A stretch of 64,000 nucleotides of DNA from Burkholderiaceae bacterium (GCA_023150375.1 JAKLLA010000004.1:124001-188000); one strand, 5' to 3'. Shown: positions 1-8,270, counted from the first letter of the stretch. Program-made: numbers and translations. Notes: generated from the letters alone by a model not told the origin.

Positions 1-1
1 G

Positions 2-532
2 ACCGAGTCGGTCGACCTGGCCCGCAAGGTCACCGCCTCCGGTGGCAACTTCTTCGAGATCAACCCCAAGGGCTATGTGCCGGCGCTGCGGCTGGAGACC
101 GGCGAGCTGCTCACCGAAGGCCCGGCGATCGTGCAGTACATCGCCGACCAGGTGCCCGAGCGGCAGCTGGCTCCGGCCCACGGCACGATCGGGCGCTATC
201 GCCTGCAGAGCTGGCTGAACTACATCGGCACCGAGCTGCACAAGTCCTGCAGCCCCTTCTTCAACCCGATGGCCAAGGACGACTGGAAGGCCGCTGCCCG
301 CGCCAACCTGGAGCGCCGCCTGCGCCATGTCGACGACCACCTCGGCGCCGGTTCGGCCTACCTGCTGGGCGACCACTTCAGCGTGGCCGACGGCTACCTC
401 TTCACCGTGCTGAGCTGGATGAAGCCGATCGGCTTCGACCTGTCGCCCTATCCGAACCTGCAGGCCTTCCAGGCCCGTGTCGCGGCCCGTCCGGCCGTGC
501 AGGCCGCGCTGAAGGCCGAAGGGCTGGCCTGA
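2..532 (+). CDS. Glutathione S-transferase, beta class (5' end outside window)
   Basis: The reading frame is open from the left edge and ends with TGA at 530-532, so only the N-terminal start is missing. The visible part resembles GstA of enteric bacteria: an N-terminal thioredoxin-like part with the NPKGYVPAL loop (cis-Pro before the glutathione-binding strand) and TEGPAIVQYIAD, then the all-helical C-terminal domain with LLGDHFSVADGYLF (the N-capping box/hydrophobic staple) and RVAARPAVQAALKAEGL. Such cytosolic enzymes conjugate glutathione to electrophiles or act as peroxidases. The beta-class catalytic Cys would be upstream of the window and cannot be checked. The gene is followed at once by a palindromic element that probably acts as its terminator. 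Confidence 0.93.
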   Translation, partial: TESVDLARKVTASGGNFFEINPKGYVPALRLETGELLTEGPAIVQYIADQVPERQLAPAHGTIGRYRLQSWLNYIGTELHKSCSPFFNPMAKDDWKAAARANLERRLRHVDDHLGAGSAYLLGDHFSVADGYLFTVLSWMKPIGFDLSPYPNLQAFQARVAARPAVQAALKAEGLA

Positions 533-535
533 GAG

Positions 536-688
536 GCTGAGAGTCTTTCACCCATGCCCACCTCGCACCCCAAAGCGCCCCCGCTCGTCGTTGCAAATGC
601 TCGCCATAGCTCGGGCTATGGCAGCGCTTTGCGCCTGGATCCGGGACGCTTCGAGGTGCCTTTCGGTCAAGGCCGAAAAACTCTCAGC
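536..688. repeat. 153-bp palindromic intergenic element with inverted ends
   Basis: The two ends are imperfect inverted copies: GCTGAGAGTcTTTC at 536 and its complement GAAAAACTCTCAGC ending at 688. Inside is a hairpin CCATAG-ctcggg-CTATGG near 602-619. It begins 3 bp after the stop codon of the GST gene. It could be a REP- or MITE-like unit, or a long terminator. The rest of the gap to about 836 shows no other gene or motif I can support. Confidence 0.5.
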
Positions 689-836
689 CCCTGATCCGGC
701 GGTCGGGCCCGAACCGGCATCGACCGGCGGGCTCGGCCGCGGCGCTGCGACTTCCTGCGCAGCCGATGGCATGGCCGGCCGGGGCGACCGACCCGGGGCG
801 GCGCGGAACCCGGCGCCCGCCCGCGACAATCGGCCG

Positions 837-2246
837 ATGCGTTTGCCCGTCCCTTCGTCCGTCCCGTCCTTCACCCTCGGGCCAGCGATCCTGCCTGCGC
901 CCGCCCCGCGGCCCCAGCGGCGTCCGGTCCTGCACCTGGCGGCGCTGGCCGCCCTGATCGGGCTGGTCGGCTGCAGCACGCCGCCGACGCTGCCGCCGGC
1001 GCCCGAACCGACCCCGGTCCCGGTCCCGGTCCCCGTTCCTACGCCGGCTCCGGCTCCGGCTCCGGCCCCAGCTCCGCTGCCGCCGCCAGCCCCGGCCCCC
1101 GTGCCGCCGCCATCTCCCGCACCGGCGCCCCTGCCACCCCCCGCGCCGCTGCCGCCGCTGCCACCGGCGCCGCCGCCTCCGGCGCCGCCGGCGCAGGTCA
1201 GCCCCTTCGAGGTGCTGGAGGTGGCGCTGCGGGTGCTGCCGCCGGGGTTGAAGCAGCGCCGCGCCTGGGCCGAGGACATCGCCACCAGCTTCGCGGCGCT
1301 GTCGATTCCGGCGCAGCCGCACAAGGTCTGCGCGCTGGCGGCCATCATCGAGCAGGAGTCGACCTGGCAGGCCGATCCGCCGGTGGCCAACCTCTCGCGC
1401 ATCGCCCGCGCCGAGCTGGAGAAGAAGCGCGAGCGCTTCGGGATTCCGAAGCTGGTCTTCGACCTGGCGATGCGCAAGACCTCGCCCGACGGGCGCAGCT
1501 ACCAGCGGCGCCTGGACACGCTGCGCACCGAACGCGAGCTGTCCGACCTGTTCGAGGACATGATCCGCGAGGTTCCCTTCGGCGCGCAGATCTTCGAGGG
1601 GCAGAACCCGGTGCGCACCGGCGGCTCGACCCAGGTGAGCATCGCCTTCGCGCAGCAGCTCATGCGGGAGCGTGCGTACCCCTGGCGCCCGGCGGGTCCG
1701 GCGCGGCAGGAGGTGTTCCAGCGGCGCGGCGGGTTGTACTTCGGCGCGGCGATGCTGCTGGACTATCCGGTGTCCTACAACCGCATGCTCTACCGCTTCG
1801 CGGACTACAACGCCGGTCGCTACGCCAGTCGCAATGCCGCCGTGCAGGCCTTGCTGGCGCAGCTGACCGGGCAGGCCATCGTCCCGGACGGCGACCTGCT
1901 GCGCTACCAGGGCAGCGAGCCGTTGTCGCCGCGCAGCGCGCCCAGCCAGGCCTGGCGTGCCCTGCTGGCGCTGCAGCCCGAACTGGGGGTGGGGGCCGCG
2001 CAGATCGAGCGCGACCTGAAGCTCGAGAAGCGCTTCGAGTTCGAGCAGTCGGTCACCTATCGGCGCCTGTACCAGCTGGCCGAGCGGCGCGGCCTGAGGC
2101 CGGCGCGCGAGCGCCTGCCCGACATCGATCTGGCCAGCCCGAAGATCCAGCGCAAGCTCACCACGGCCTGGTTCGCCGACCGCTGCGAGGCGCGCTACCG
2201 GGCCTGCCTGGCGCGCGACACGGCCACGGCCGAGGCGGCGCCCTGA
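837..2246 (+). CDS. Proline-rich DUF1615 lipoprotein
   Basis: The protein is about 469 aa from ATG 837. The frame is open further upstream, to 591, but that part lies in the palindromic repeat and has no signal, so I prefer 837. A hydrophobic stretch (residues 31-45) ends in a lipobox LVGC with Cys46, predicting an outer-membrane or periplasmic lipoprotein. Residues 49-119 are almost entirely Pro/Ala with Val or Leu (PVPVPV, APAPAP), a likely extended linker crossing the periplasm. The rest matches the DUF1615 family. The segment AAIIEQESTWQADPP recalls the ES motif of lysozyme-like lytic transglycosylases, so a peptidoglycan-related role is possible (inference). No operon partner is evident; the next gene is convergent. 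Confidence 0.8.
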   Translation: MRLPVPSSVPSFTLGPAILPAPAPRPQRRPVLHLAALAALIGLVGCSTPPTLPPAPEPTPVPVPVPVPTPAPAPAPAPAPLPPPAPAPVPPPSPAPAPLPPPAPLPPLPPAPPPPAPPAQVSPFEVLEVALRVLPPGLKQRRAWAEDIATSFAALSIPAQPHKVCALAAIIEQESTWQADPPVANLSRIARAELEKKRERFGIPKLVFDLAMRKTSPDGRSYQRRLDTLRTERELSDLFEDMIREVPFGAQIFEGQNPVRTGGSTQVSIAFAQQLMRERAYPWRPAGPARQEVFQRRGGLYFGAAMLLDYPVSYNRMLYRFADYNAGRYASRNAAVQALLAQLTGQAIVPDGDLLRYQGSEPLSPRSAPSQAWRALLALQPELGVGAAQIERDLKLEKRFEFEQSVTYRRLYQLAERRGLRPARERLPDIDLASPKIQRKLTTAWFADRCEARYRACLARDTATAEAAP

Positions 2247-2278
2247 GGTCCGCGCCGACGAAGCCGCCGCGGGCAACG

Positions 2279-2295
2279 GTCCGCCGCAGGCGGAC
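2279..2295. terminator. Hairpin between convergent genes
   Basis: A perfect 7-bp stem GTCCGCC-gca-GGCGGAC sits between the stops of the DUF1615 gene (2246) and the minus-strand GNAT gene (2305). There is no clear T-tract. It is probably a bidirectional terminator. Confidence 0.45.
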
Positions 2296-2304
2296 GATCT
2301 GCGG

Positions 2305-3063
2305 CTACGAATCCAGGTCCATCAGGCAGGAGACGGTGTCCTTGCCGCGCGGGTCCAGCGAGGCCACGCGGCGGTGTCGCATCCGGCCGAACAGCCAGGT
2401 GGAGGTGGCCACCGCGATGCGCTCCTGCCCGAGCTTCTGGGCCACGCGCAGGGCGGCCGGGTTGTTCGCCGAGCGCCAGGCGAGGTGGCGCGAATAGCCC
2501 TGCTCCAGCGCGTAGGCGTCGGACAGCAGGTTGAGCGCGCGGCTCAGGTCCCGGCCCCGCCAGGGGCGCAGCGTCACCGCGTCGTAGGTCAGGAACTCGC
2601 CCGGCAGCAGGCGCAGCCGCATGCCGATCTCGTCGACCGATTGCGACTCGAAGGCCAGCCAGACCATCGCGACCACCTGCTGGCCGTGCAAGGCCAGCGC
2701 CACTTCCTTGCCTTCGGCAATGCGCCGGTCGATCACTTCGCGGCACAGGCCGAAATGCTCGACCAGCTGGCGGCGAAACGGCGCGATGCCGGCGGCACCG
2801 ACCACGGTGAAGCGGAAGGCCTCCCAGATGTCGGGCAGGTCCGATGGCGTCGGCCGCAGGTCGTTGGCGAAGAAGATCAGCTGCTCGCGTCGCCAGACCG
2901 GGCGCAGCGCCTGGCGCAGCAGGCGGCCCAGCACGGTGGTCAGGCCATCTTCCCGGATCACCCGCAGACGGTGCGTCCACCCCGCCGACGGTCGCATGAC
3001 GGTGGCTTCGGCCGGCCGGGTGGGACGACGGGATGTCGGGTTGGAAATGGGAAGGGAGCCCAT
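2305..3063 (-). CDS. GNAT-family N-acetyltransferase-like protein
   Basis: The protein is 252 aa from the upstream ATG at 3063, or 230 aa from the ATG at 2997 (MRPSAGWTHRL), which I consider about equally likely. The second half has the character of a GNAT fold: GEFLTYDAVTLRPWRGRDLSRAL (beta4 and the acetyl-CoA-binding turn with WRGRDLS) followed by RSANNPAALRVAQKLGQERI, the usual helix-turn after the splayed strand. The substrate cannot be told from the sequence. The gene is monocistronic, convergent with the DUF1615 gene and separated from the histidine kinase gene by about 125 bp with no other evident feature. Confidence 0.6.
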   Translation of the reverse strand: MGSLPISNPTSRRPTRPAEATVMRPSAGWTHRLRVIREDGLTTVLGRLLRQALRPVWRREQLIFFANDLRPTPSDLPDIWEAFRFTVVGAAGIAPFRRQLVEHFGLCREVIDRRIAEGKEVALALHGQQVVAMVWLAFESQSVDEIGMRLRLLPGEFLTYDAVTLRPWRGRDLSRALNLLSDAYALEQGYSRHLAWRSANNPAALRVAQKLGQERIAVATSTWLFGRMRHRRVASLDPRGKDTVSCLMDLDS

Positions 3064-3188
3064 TGGCGAATGCTAGCGCCGAAGCAGCGAGCCTGAACAG
3101 GGGGAGGAAGGTAACGGTCCGGCAAAGCCGGGCCGCTCCATATCGGGCCAGACCATCGATACGCTCGATCAGAAAGGTTTTTTCAATT

Positions 3189-4664
3189 CTAGGGAGTGGG
3201 GGCCGTCCCGGGCGGTGAATTTACCGTTCGACACTGCAGACACACGGACAACCCCCCGAGCGCGGGAGAGCGTCCGACCGTCAGTTCGAAGCGGTGCACG
3301 GCGACGATGCGGCGCACGATCGACCAGCCCAGGCCGCTGCCGGGCTGATTGCTGCCCGGCACCCGGAAGAAGCGTTCGCCCAGGCGGGCCAGCTCGGCCT
3401 CGGACAGCCCGGGGCCGCTGTCGGCCACCTCCAGGCGCAGCGTGTCGTCGGCCTCGCGGCCCAGGCGGACCTGCACCGTGGCGCCATCCGGGCTGTAACG
3501 GATCGCGTTGTCCACCAGGTTGCGCAGCAGCACCGACAGCAGGGCGCTGTTGCCGCTGACCTGGCAGGGGCCCTCGTCCTCCAGGGCGAGGGTCTGGTCG
3601 CGTGTCAGGGCCAGCGGGTAGAGGTCGGCCAGCACCTGCTGGGCCAGTGCGTGCAGGTCCACGGGCTGCATCGGCGGGCTGGCGCCGGCCTCCAGCCGCG
3701 ACAGGGTCAGCAGCTGCTCGACCATGTGGGCGGCCCGGTCGCAGCCGGCCAGCGTGGCCAGCAGCGCATGGCGGCGTCGGCCGGGGTCCGCCTCTCCCAG
3801 CGCCACCTGGGCCTGGGTGCGGATGGCGGCGATCGGGGTGCGCAGTTCATGGGCTGCGTCGGCGGTGAAGCGCCGCTCCGATTCCATCAGCTCGGCGATG
3901 CGGGCGAACAGGTCGTTGAGCGCGTCGAGCATCGGCCGCATCTCGCGCGGCGGGTTGCGCATCGCGATGGGGTAGAGGGTCTGGGGGCGCCGGCGTGCCA
4001 GGAAGTCGCCGATCTGCCGCAGCGGCGCCACCCCCCGGTGGATCGCGAACCACACCGCCAGCGCCAGCAGCGGCAGCGCCAGGATCATCGGCAGCAGGAT
4101 GCTGCGCAGCACGACGCGGACGATCTCGGTGCGCGACTCGTGGCGCTCCCCCACCAGCACATGGAGCCGGTGGTTCGGGTCCTCGGTGGCGAAGATGCGC
4201 CAGGCCGTCGGCCTCGGCGGCGTGGCCATGTTGCGGCCGGGCACGCTCATCAGCGTTACGTTGCGCAGCCCGGTCTCGAAGGGGCTGTGCAGTGCGACCA
4301 TCGGCGCATGCGGGGCGTTGGCCGAGCGCAGCAGCAGCCGCCCGTCGACGAAGACCTGGTAGGTGACCCGCGGCGCATAGCGGTGCAGCAGCGGGGCGTC
4401 GCCCAGCTCCAGGGAGGCGCCCGGCGTCTGGCTCGCCCAGTCGAGCTGCCGGCTCGACTGCAGCAGCAGCAGGGCGGCCGCCTGCGACAGGTGGCCGTCG
4501 AGCAGTTCGTCGAGTTCGTGGCGCACGTCGCGCCAGGTCATCGCCGCGGTGGCCAGCCAGATGCAGAGCATGGCCGCCAGGACCATCGTCACCAGACGGC
4601 TCTGCAGCGAGCCGGGCAGCAGCTGGTGCAGCCGGGCAAGGCGCGGCGCGGCGGGCGGCTCCAT
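3189..4664 (-). CDS. Sensor histidine kinase, QseC/TctE-like
   Basis: The protein is 491 aa from ATG 4664 (MEPPAAP), 14 bp after the stop of the response regulator gene, so the two form an operon. It has a TM helix near residues 22-42, a periplasmic loop of about 140 aa, TM2 near 185-206, then HAMP and the dimerisation motif FTADAAHELRTPIAAI with phospho-acceptor His272. The ATP-binding domain carries LLRNLVDNAIRYSP (N box), VADSGPGLS (G1) and GSGLGWSIVRRI (G2). It autophosphorylates and passes phosphate to the neighbouring regulator; the signal is unknown. The G2 box reads GLGWS rather than the usual GLGLS/A, a mild variation seen in some members. Confidence 0.93.
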   Translation of the reverse strand: MEPPAAPRLARLHQLLPGSLQSRLVTMVLAAMLCIWLATAAMTWRDVRHELDELLDGHLSQAAALLLLQSSRQLDWASQTPGASLELGDAPLLHRYAPRVTYQVFVDGRLLLRSANAPHAPMVALHSPFETGLRNVTLMSVPGRNMATPPRPTAWRIFATEDPNHRLHVLVGERHESRTEIVRVVLRSILLPMILALPLLALAVWFAIHRGVAPLRQIGDFLARRRPQTLYPIAMRNPPREMRPMLDALNDLFARIAELMESERRFTADAAHELRTPIAAIRTQAQVALGEADPGRRRHALLATLAGCDRAAHMVEQLLTLSRLEAGASPPMQPVDLHALAQQVLADLYPLALTRDQTLALEDEGPCQVSGNSALLSVLLRNLVDNAIRYSPDGATVQVRLGREADDTLRLEVADSGPGLSEAELARLGERFFRVPGSNQPGSGLGWSIVRRIVAVHRFELTVGRSPALGGLSVCLQCRTVNSPPGTAPTP

Positions 4665-4678
4665 GCGGACCTCCCGGC

Positions 4679-5350
4679 TCAATCGCCGGCGGGGTCGCGG
4701 GCGATCAGGTAGCCCACGCCGCGCACCGTGCGGATGAAGGTGCTGCCGAGCTTGCGGCGCAGGTGGTGCACATGCACCTCGACGGTGTTGCTCTCCACCT
4801 CCTGGCCCCAGCTGTAGACATGCTGCTCGATCTGCTCGCGCGACAGCACCCGCCCGGCGTTGAGCATCAGCGCGTGCAGCACGTCGAACTCGCGGGCCGA
4901 GGTGGAAACCGGCTGACCGTCCAGCGCCACGGCCCGCGAGGCGGGGTCGAGCGTGACCGCGCCGATCTGCAGGCATTCCTGCGGCTGGCCGTGCGAGCGC
5001 CGCACCAGGGCGCGCAGCCGTGCGGCGAGCTCGTCCAGATCGACCGGCTTGACCACGTAGTCGTCGGCGCCGGTGTCCAGGCCGCGGATGCGGTCGGGCA
5101 CGCCGTCGCGGGCGGTCAGCACCAGCACCGGCACGGTGATGCGCGCGCGCCGGATCGACGCCAGCACGAGCAGGCCGTCCATGCGCGGCAGGCCGAGGTC
5201 GAGCACGGCCGCGTCGTGTGCCGCGGCGCGCAGCTCGCGCTCGGCCGCTTCGCCGTCGCGGACCCAGTCGACCTGGAAGCCACGCTGGCGCAGGCCGGCA
5301 CGCAGGCCGTCGCCGAGTTCGGGGTCGTCTTCTGCAAGGAGGATGCGCAT
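4679..5350 (-). CDS. OmpR/QseB-family response regulator
   Basis: The protein is 223 aa. The receiver domain (1-115) has the acidic pair EDD at 7-9, phospho-acceptor Asp51 in VLDLGLPRMDG and Lys101 in VVKPVD. The C-terminal winged helix-turn-helix has REFDVLHALMLNAGRVLSREQIEQHVY and ends VHHLRRKLGSTFIRTVRGVGYLI, the classic OmpR/PhoB recognition helix and wing. It is co-transcribed with the kinase gene downstream. The closest functional analogues are QseB/PmrA/TctD regulators; the targets are not evident here. Confidence 0.95.
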   Translation of the reverse strand: MRILLAEDDPELGDGLRAGLRQRGFQVDWVRDGEAAERELRAAAHDAAVLDLGLPRMDGLLVLASIRRARITVPVLVLTARDGVPDRIRGLDTGADDYVVKPVDLDELAARLRALVRRSHGQPQECLQIGAVTLDPASRAVALDGQPVSTSAREFDVLHALMLNAGRVLSREQIEQHVYSWGQEVESNTVEVHVHHLRRKLGSTFIRTVRGVGYLIARDPAGD

Positions 5351-5443
5351 GGCGGGGATTGTCGGGGTCGCGGGGGTGGCCGGTCGTGCGGGGCACGTCG
5401 CCCTGCTGCCGCGCGATGTTCGGTGCGCCGACTTAGGCGGCTC

Positions 5444-5821
5444 TTAACCTGCGGGGCGGCCCACCGGACGCGCCTCGGGGGCCTCGAGGCAGACGTCGCT
5501 GCGCGGCAGCGCCACACAGGGCAGCACCTCGCCGCTGGCGCGTTCCTCGGCGCTCAGGCCGGGCCACTCCACCCGGTAGATCACCGCGCCCCACCGCAGC
5601 CGGCAGCGGCAGGCCCGGCAGGTGCCGTTCTGGCAGGATCGGGGCAGGCGCAGCCCCGCATCGCGCGCGGCCTGCAGCAGGCTGCGGTCGGCCGGGGCAT
5701 CCACTTCCCAGCCGCCCGGCTCGATGCGCAGGCGATGCACGACGGGGCTTGAATCCGGCGGCGGCGCAGCCACCTGCGCCGGGTGTCTTCCCTCCGCGAG
5801 GTCGTGTTCCGGTGACTGCAT
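5444..5821 (-). CDS. Small plant-type 2Fe-2S ferredoxin
   Basis: The protein is 125 aa. The cluster ligands are Cys63, Cys68 and Cys71 (SCQNGTCRAC) plus Cys102 (EVLPCVA), the CX4CX2C...C pattern of plant-type [2Fe-2S] ferredoxins and ferredoxin domains of oxygenase reductases. The upstream residues fit the beta-grasp fold (VHRLRIEPGGWEVDAPADRSLLQAARDAGL). The first ~25 residues look unstructured, so a start nearer 5745 is possible; with ATG 5821 the gene overlaps the divergent DUF456 start by 10 bp. A role as a stand-alone electron carrier is inferred; no partner reductase or oxygenase is adjacent. Confidence 0.85.
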   Translation of the reverse strand: MQSPEHDLAEGRHPAQVAAPPPDSSPVVHRLRIEPGGWEVDAPADRSLLQAARDAGLRLPRSCQNGTCRACRCRLRWGAVIYRVEWPGLSAEERASGEVLPCVALPRSDVCLEAPEARPVGRPAG

Positions 5822-6294
5822 CCCTGCTCTGGCTCCTGAGTGTGGCCCTGATCGTGGTCGGCCTGCTGGGCACCGTCCTGCCGGCGCTGCCGGGCACGGC
5901 GCTGGTGCTGGCGGGCATCGTGCTGGGGGCCTGGATCGATGACTTCACGCGCGTCGGCGTGTTCAGCCTGGCGCTGGTGACGCTGCTGGCGGTGCTGGCC
6001 TGGGTGCTGGACTATGTGGCCGCGTTGCTGGGGGCGCGTCGCGCCGGTGCGAGCCGGCAGGCCCTGATCGGCGCGGCCGTCGGCACGGTGGCCGGCCTGC
6101 TGATGGGGCTGGTCGGCGTGCTCTTCATGCCGCTGGTGGGGGCCGCGGTGGGCGAATACCTGGCGCATCGCGACGAGCAGCGGGCGGTACGGGTCGGCGT
6201 GGCCACCTGGCTGGGCCTGCTGGCCGGCCTGCTCGCCAAGGTGGTGCTGGCTTTCTCGATGGTGGGCGTGTTCGTCGTCGCGCTGCTGGTCTGA
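5812..6294 (+). CDS. DUF456 membrane protein
   Basis: From GTG 5812 the protein is 160 aa (VTASLLWLLSVALIVVGLLGTVLPALPG); an ATG at 5749 in the same frame would add 21 residues lacking family features and run further into the divergent ferredoxin gene. It has about four hydrophobic helices rich in Gly/Ala/Leu/Val. The N-terminal G-T-V-L-P-A-L-P-G-T-A-L loop and the central glycine-rich segment match the DUF456 family of small inner-membrane proteins of unknown function. The stop codon lies inside a palindromic terminator-like element shared with the convergent uspA gene. Confidence 0.8.
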   Translation: MTASLLWLLSVALIVVGLLGTVLPALPGTALVLAGIVLGAWIDDFTRVGVFSLALVTLLAVLAWVLDYVAALLGARRAGASRQALIGAAVGTVAGLLMGLVGVLFMPLVGAAVGEYLAHRDEQRAVRVGVATWLGLLAGLLAKVVLAFSMVGVFVVALLV

Positions 6295-6358
6295 GAACCT
6301 TCGAGCGGCTCCGCCCTGCCCGCTGTCCACGCATGGCCGGGCCATGCACAGGTTCTCA
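6292..6358. repeat. Palindromic element spanning the stops of two convergent genes
   Basis: The outer arms CTGAGAACCT (6292-6301) and AGGTTCTCAG (6349-6358) are perfect inverse complements, and an inner palindrome GCATGGCC-cg-GGCCATGC lies near 6333-6350. The left arm contains the TGA of the DUF456 gene and the right arm the stop of the minus-strand uspA gene. The design resembles the 536-688 element. It is a likely bidirectional terminator. Confidence 0.55.
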
Positions 6359-6793
6359 GTCCTGCGCCAGTTCGCGCACGAAGGTCACCGGGACCGCACT
6401 GGTGCGCAGCACCTCCTGGGAGACCGAGCCGAGCAGCAGCGCCGAGAGGTCGCTGCCGCCGTGCGCGCCCATGACGATGGCGTCGCAGCCGTTGCGCTCG
6501 GCCATCTCGACCAGGGCGTGGGCGGGCTCGCCGCTGGCGATCTCGGTCTCGTAGTCCGCCCCGGCGGCATCGAGCAGGGCCTCGGCGGCCGCCACCAGAT
6601 CCTCGCCCGCACGGGTGCGCACCTCGCGCAGCACGTCCGGGTCGTGTGCGGTGACGACTTCGTAGAGCGTGGCGGGCTCCTGCACGTTGCCGACCACGAA
6701 GGTCGCGCGCAGGCCCTCGCTGCGCAGGTGCAGGGCATGTCGCACTGCATGCAGCGCGAGTTCGGAGCCGTCGACGGCCAGCAGGATCTTCAT
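6356..6793 (-). CDS. Universal stress protein, UspA family
   Basis: The protein is 145 aa with a single Usp domain: the N-terminal strand MKILLAVDGSELALHAVRHAL and the ATP-binding signature GAHGG-x8-GSVSQEVLR (GX2GX9GS), followed by the terminal strand SAVPVTFVRE. This places it with the nucleotide-binding UspA/MJ0577 type. Such soluble dimers accumulate during starvation or stress; the specific role is unknown. It is encoded alone, convergent with the DUF456 gene, about 100 bp downstream of the purine operon's 3' end. Confidence 0.93.
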   Translation of the reverse strand: MKILLAVDGSELALHAVRHALHLRSEGLRATFVVGNVQEPATLYEVVTAHDPDVLREVRTRAGEDLVAAAEALLDAAGADYETEIASGEPAHALVEMAERNGCDAIVMGAHGGSDLSALLLGSVSQEVLRTSAVPVTFVRELAQD

Positions 6794-6861
6794 GGGATAC
6801 CTCCAGCGCCGATGCTACTGCGGCCGGCCGCCGGCGGCTTGTCGCCCGTCAGGAAGGCGCC

Positions 6862-6882
6862 GGGCCCACCGCCGGTGGGCCC
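6862..6882 (-). terminator. Terminator hairpin of the uraH-porin-puuD strand
   Basis: A perfect 9-bp GC stem GGGCCCACC-gcc-GGTGGGCCC lies about 10 bp past the uraH stop, flanked by further pairing cgccg/cgcggcg. There is no long U-tract. Confidence 0.55.
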
Positions 6883-6892
6883 GCGGCGCGAC

Positions 6893-7264
6893 TCAGGATC
6901 CGCGGTAGGTGGCGTACGACCAGGGGCTCACCAGCAGCGGCACGTGGTAATGCCCGGCGGCCGTGGCGATGCCGAAGTCCAGCCGCACGGTGTCGAGGAA
7001 GGGCGGGTCGGGCAGCGCCACGCCGCGCGCGCGGAAGTAGTGCGCCACCTCGAAGCACAGGCGCCAGCGGCCGACGGCCATCGCGGCGGCATCCAGCAGC
7101 GGGCCGCCGTCGGGGCGACCGTCGGCGTTCAGGCGGAAGGTCCGCACCGTCTCGACCGTCTCGCGGCCCGCCTCGTCCAGGCCGAGGCGCTGCAGCGCGC
7201 CCTGCATGCCGCTGGCCGGCGTGCCGTGCATGGTGTCGAGGACGTGGGTGCTGAGATGGCCCAT
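6893..7264 (-). CDS. uraH: 5-Hydroxyisourate hydrolase (transthyretin-related)
   Basis: The protein is 123 aa. The start MGHLSTHVLDTMHGTPASGM gives the N-terminal catalytic His of the LSTHVLD signature, with RxxxxDGR-like TFRLNADGRPDG in the middle and the diagnostic C-terminal YRGS tetrapeptide. These identify a HIU hydrolase, which converts 5-hydroxyisourate to OHCU, the second step from urate. It has no signal peptide and so is cytosolic. It lies downstream of the porin and puuD on the same strand, so the urate oxidase and hydrolase are probably co-transcribed with a porin between them. Confidence 0.95.
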   Translation of the reverse strand: MGHLSTHVLDTMHGTPASGMQGALQRLGLDEAGRETVETVRTFRLNADGRPDGGPLLDAAAMAVGRWRLCFEVAHYFRARGVALPDPPFLDTVRLDFGIATAAGHYHVPLLVSPWSYATYRGS

Positions 7265-7283
7265 GGGCGCGGTTCCTGTCGGT

Positions 7284-8270
7284 TCAGAAGCGATGCCGCA
7301 CGCCGAGCGACCAGCCGTGGCCGCTGGACAGCCCGTCGACCTTGTCGCTCATCGCGACGGCGTACAGGTCGGTGCGCTTGCTGATGAAGTGATCGTAGCC
7401 CAGCGAGAAGGTGGTCCGTTCGGCCCCGGTCTTGGGGTCGAGCCGGCCCCACTGCGCCAGCACGGCCCCGGCGCCGACCGGCACCTTGGCGCCCAGGCCG
7501 GCGATCCGGTAGTCGTTGCCGGTGCTGTCGTTCTTCACCGTGCCGTACTGCGCCATGGCTTCCAGCACGCCGAAGTTCCACTTCGCGCCGGCCTGCCAGG
7601 TGCGGGTGTCCGCCACTGCGCTGCTGCCGTCCTTCTCGACGTCCTGGTAGACCAGCGAGGCGGCGAAGGGGCCGCCGCTGTAGCCCAGGTTGACGCTCCA
7701 GTTGCCGCCGTTGCTGCTCTCCTCCTGCACGGCGGTGGCCAGACCGAAGCCGAAGCCACCCCAGCGCGGGCTGCTGTAGGAGATCGAGTCGCTCCAGCCG
7801 GTGTCGCCGGTCACGGTGCCGCTGGTGAAGTAGTGGCGGATCGCCGGCGAGTAGCCGAAGGAGTCGCCGAAGGCATTGAACAGCAGCGTGGAGACGAACA
7901 GTGCGGTGGTGTTGCGGCCGATCGTCAGCGTGCCCAGGCTGGCGCTGCGCAGGCCGACATGCGCGTTGCGGGCCCAGAAGGTGTCGCCCCCGAAGCGGCC
8001 GGCCTCGCCGCGATCCACGCGCAGGAAGCTTTCCATGCGGAAGATCGCCGCCACGCCGCCGCCCAGGTCCTCGCTGCCGTGCAGGCCGAACCAGCTGGTG
8101 GTCATCTTGCCGCTGTCCACGGCGCGGTCGGTCTGGCCGCCGGGCGCCTTGGTGGCGCCGACGCTGGCGTCGAACAGGCCGTTCAGGGTGACGCTGCCCT
8201 GCGCCTGCGCGGCTCCGGCAGCCAGCAGTGCGAGGCCGAGCAGCAGGGCCCTGGGGGTGGACGGATGCAT
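7284..8270 (-). CDS. Trimeric OmpC-like porin
   Basis: The protein is 328 aa from ATG 8270 (MHPSTPRALLLGLALLAAGAAQAQ), with a signal peptide cleaved after AQA. The mature start GSVTLNGLFDASVG is typical of betaproteobacterial porins. Alternating amphipathic strands with aromatic girdles follow, and the protein ends in phenylalanine (GVRHRF), the BAM recognition residue. The upstream in-frame ATG at 8321 adds residues without signal character. Its position between uraH and puuD suggests uptake of urate or related purine breakdown products across the outer membrane (inference from context). Confidence 0.92.
   Translation of the reverse strand: MHPSTPRALLLGLALLAAGAAQAQGSVTLNGLFDASVGATKAPGGQTDRAVDSGKMTTSWFGLHGSEDLGGGVAAIFRMESFLRVDRGEAGRFGGDTFWARNAHVGLRSASLGTLTIGRNTTALFVSTLLFNAFGDSFGYSPAIRHYFTSGTVTGDTGWSDSISYSSPRWGGFGFGLATAVQEESSNGGNWSVNLGYSGGPFAASLVYQDVEKDGSSAVADTRTWQAGAKWNFGVLEAMAQYGTVKNDSTGNDYRIAGLGAKVPVGAGAVLAQWGRLDPKTGAERTTFSLGYDHFISKRTDLYAVAMSDKVDGLSSGHGWSLGVRHRF

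Noticed and set aside
591-836. Upstream extension of the DUF1615 gene
   Set aside because: It would begin inside the palindromic repeat and bury the signal peptide; ATG 837 gives a proper lipoprotein leader.
961-1200. The proline-codon-rich tract as a tandem DNA repeat or CRISPR-like array
   Set aside because: No regular repeat unit or spacers; it is low-complexity coding sequence for a Pro/Ala linker.
548-1477. A Gly/Ala-rich minus-strand frame resembling PE-PGRS repeats
   Set aside because: It is the antisense image of the Pro/Ala-rich linker of the DUF1615 lipoprotein; no ribosome site or homologous domain.
684-2276. A 530-aa minus-strand frame over the DUF1615 gene
   Set aside because: Arg/Gln-rich shadow of the real gene in the opposite strand.
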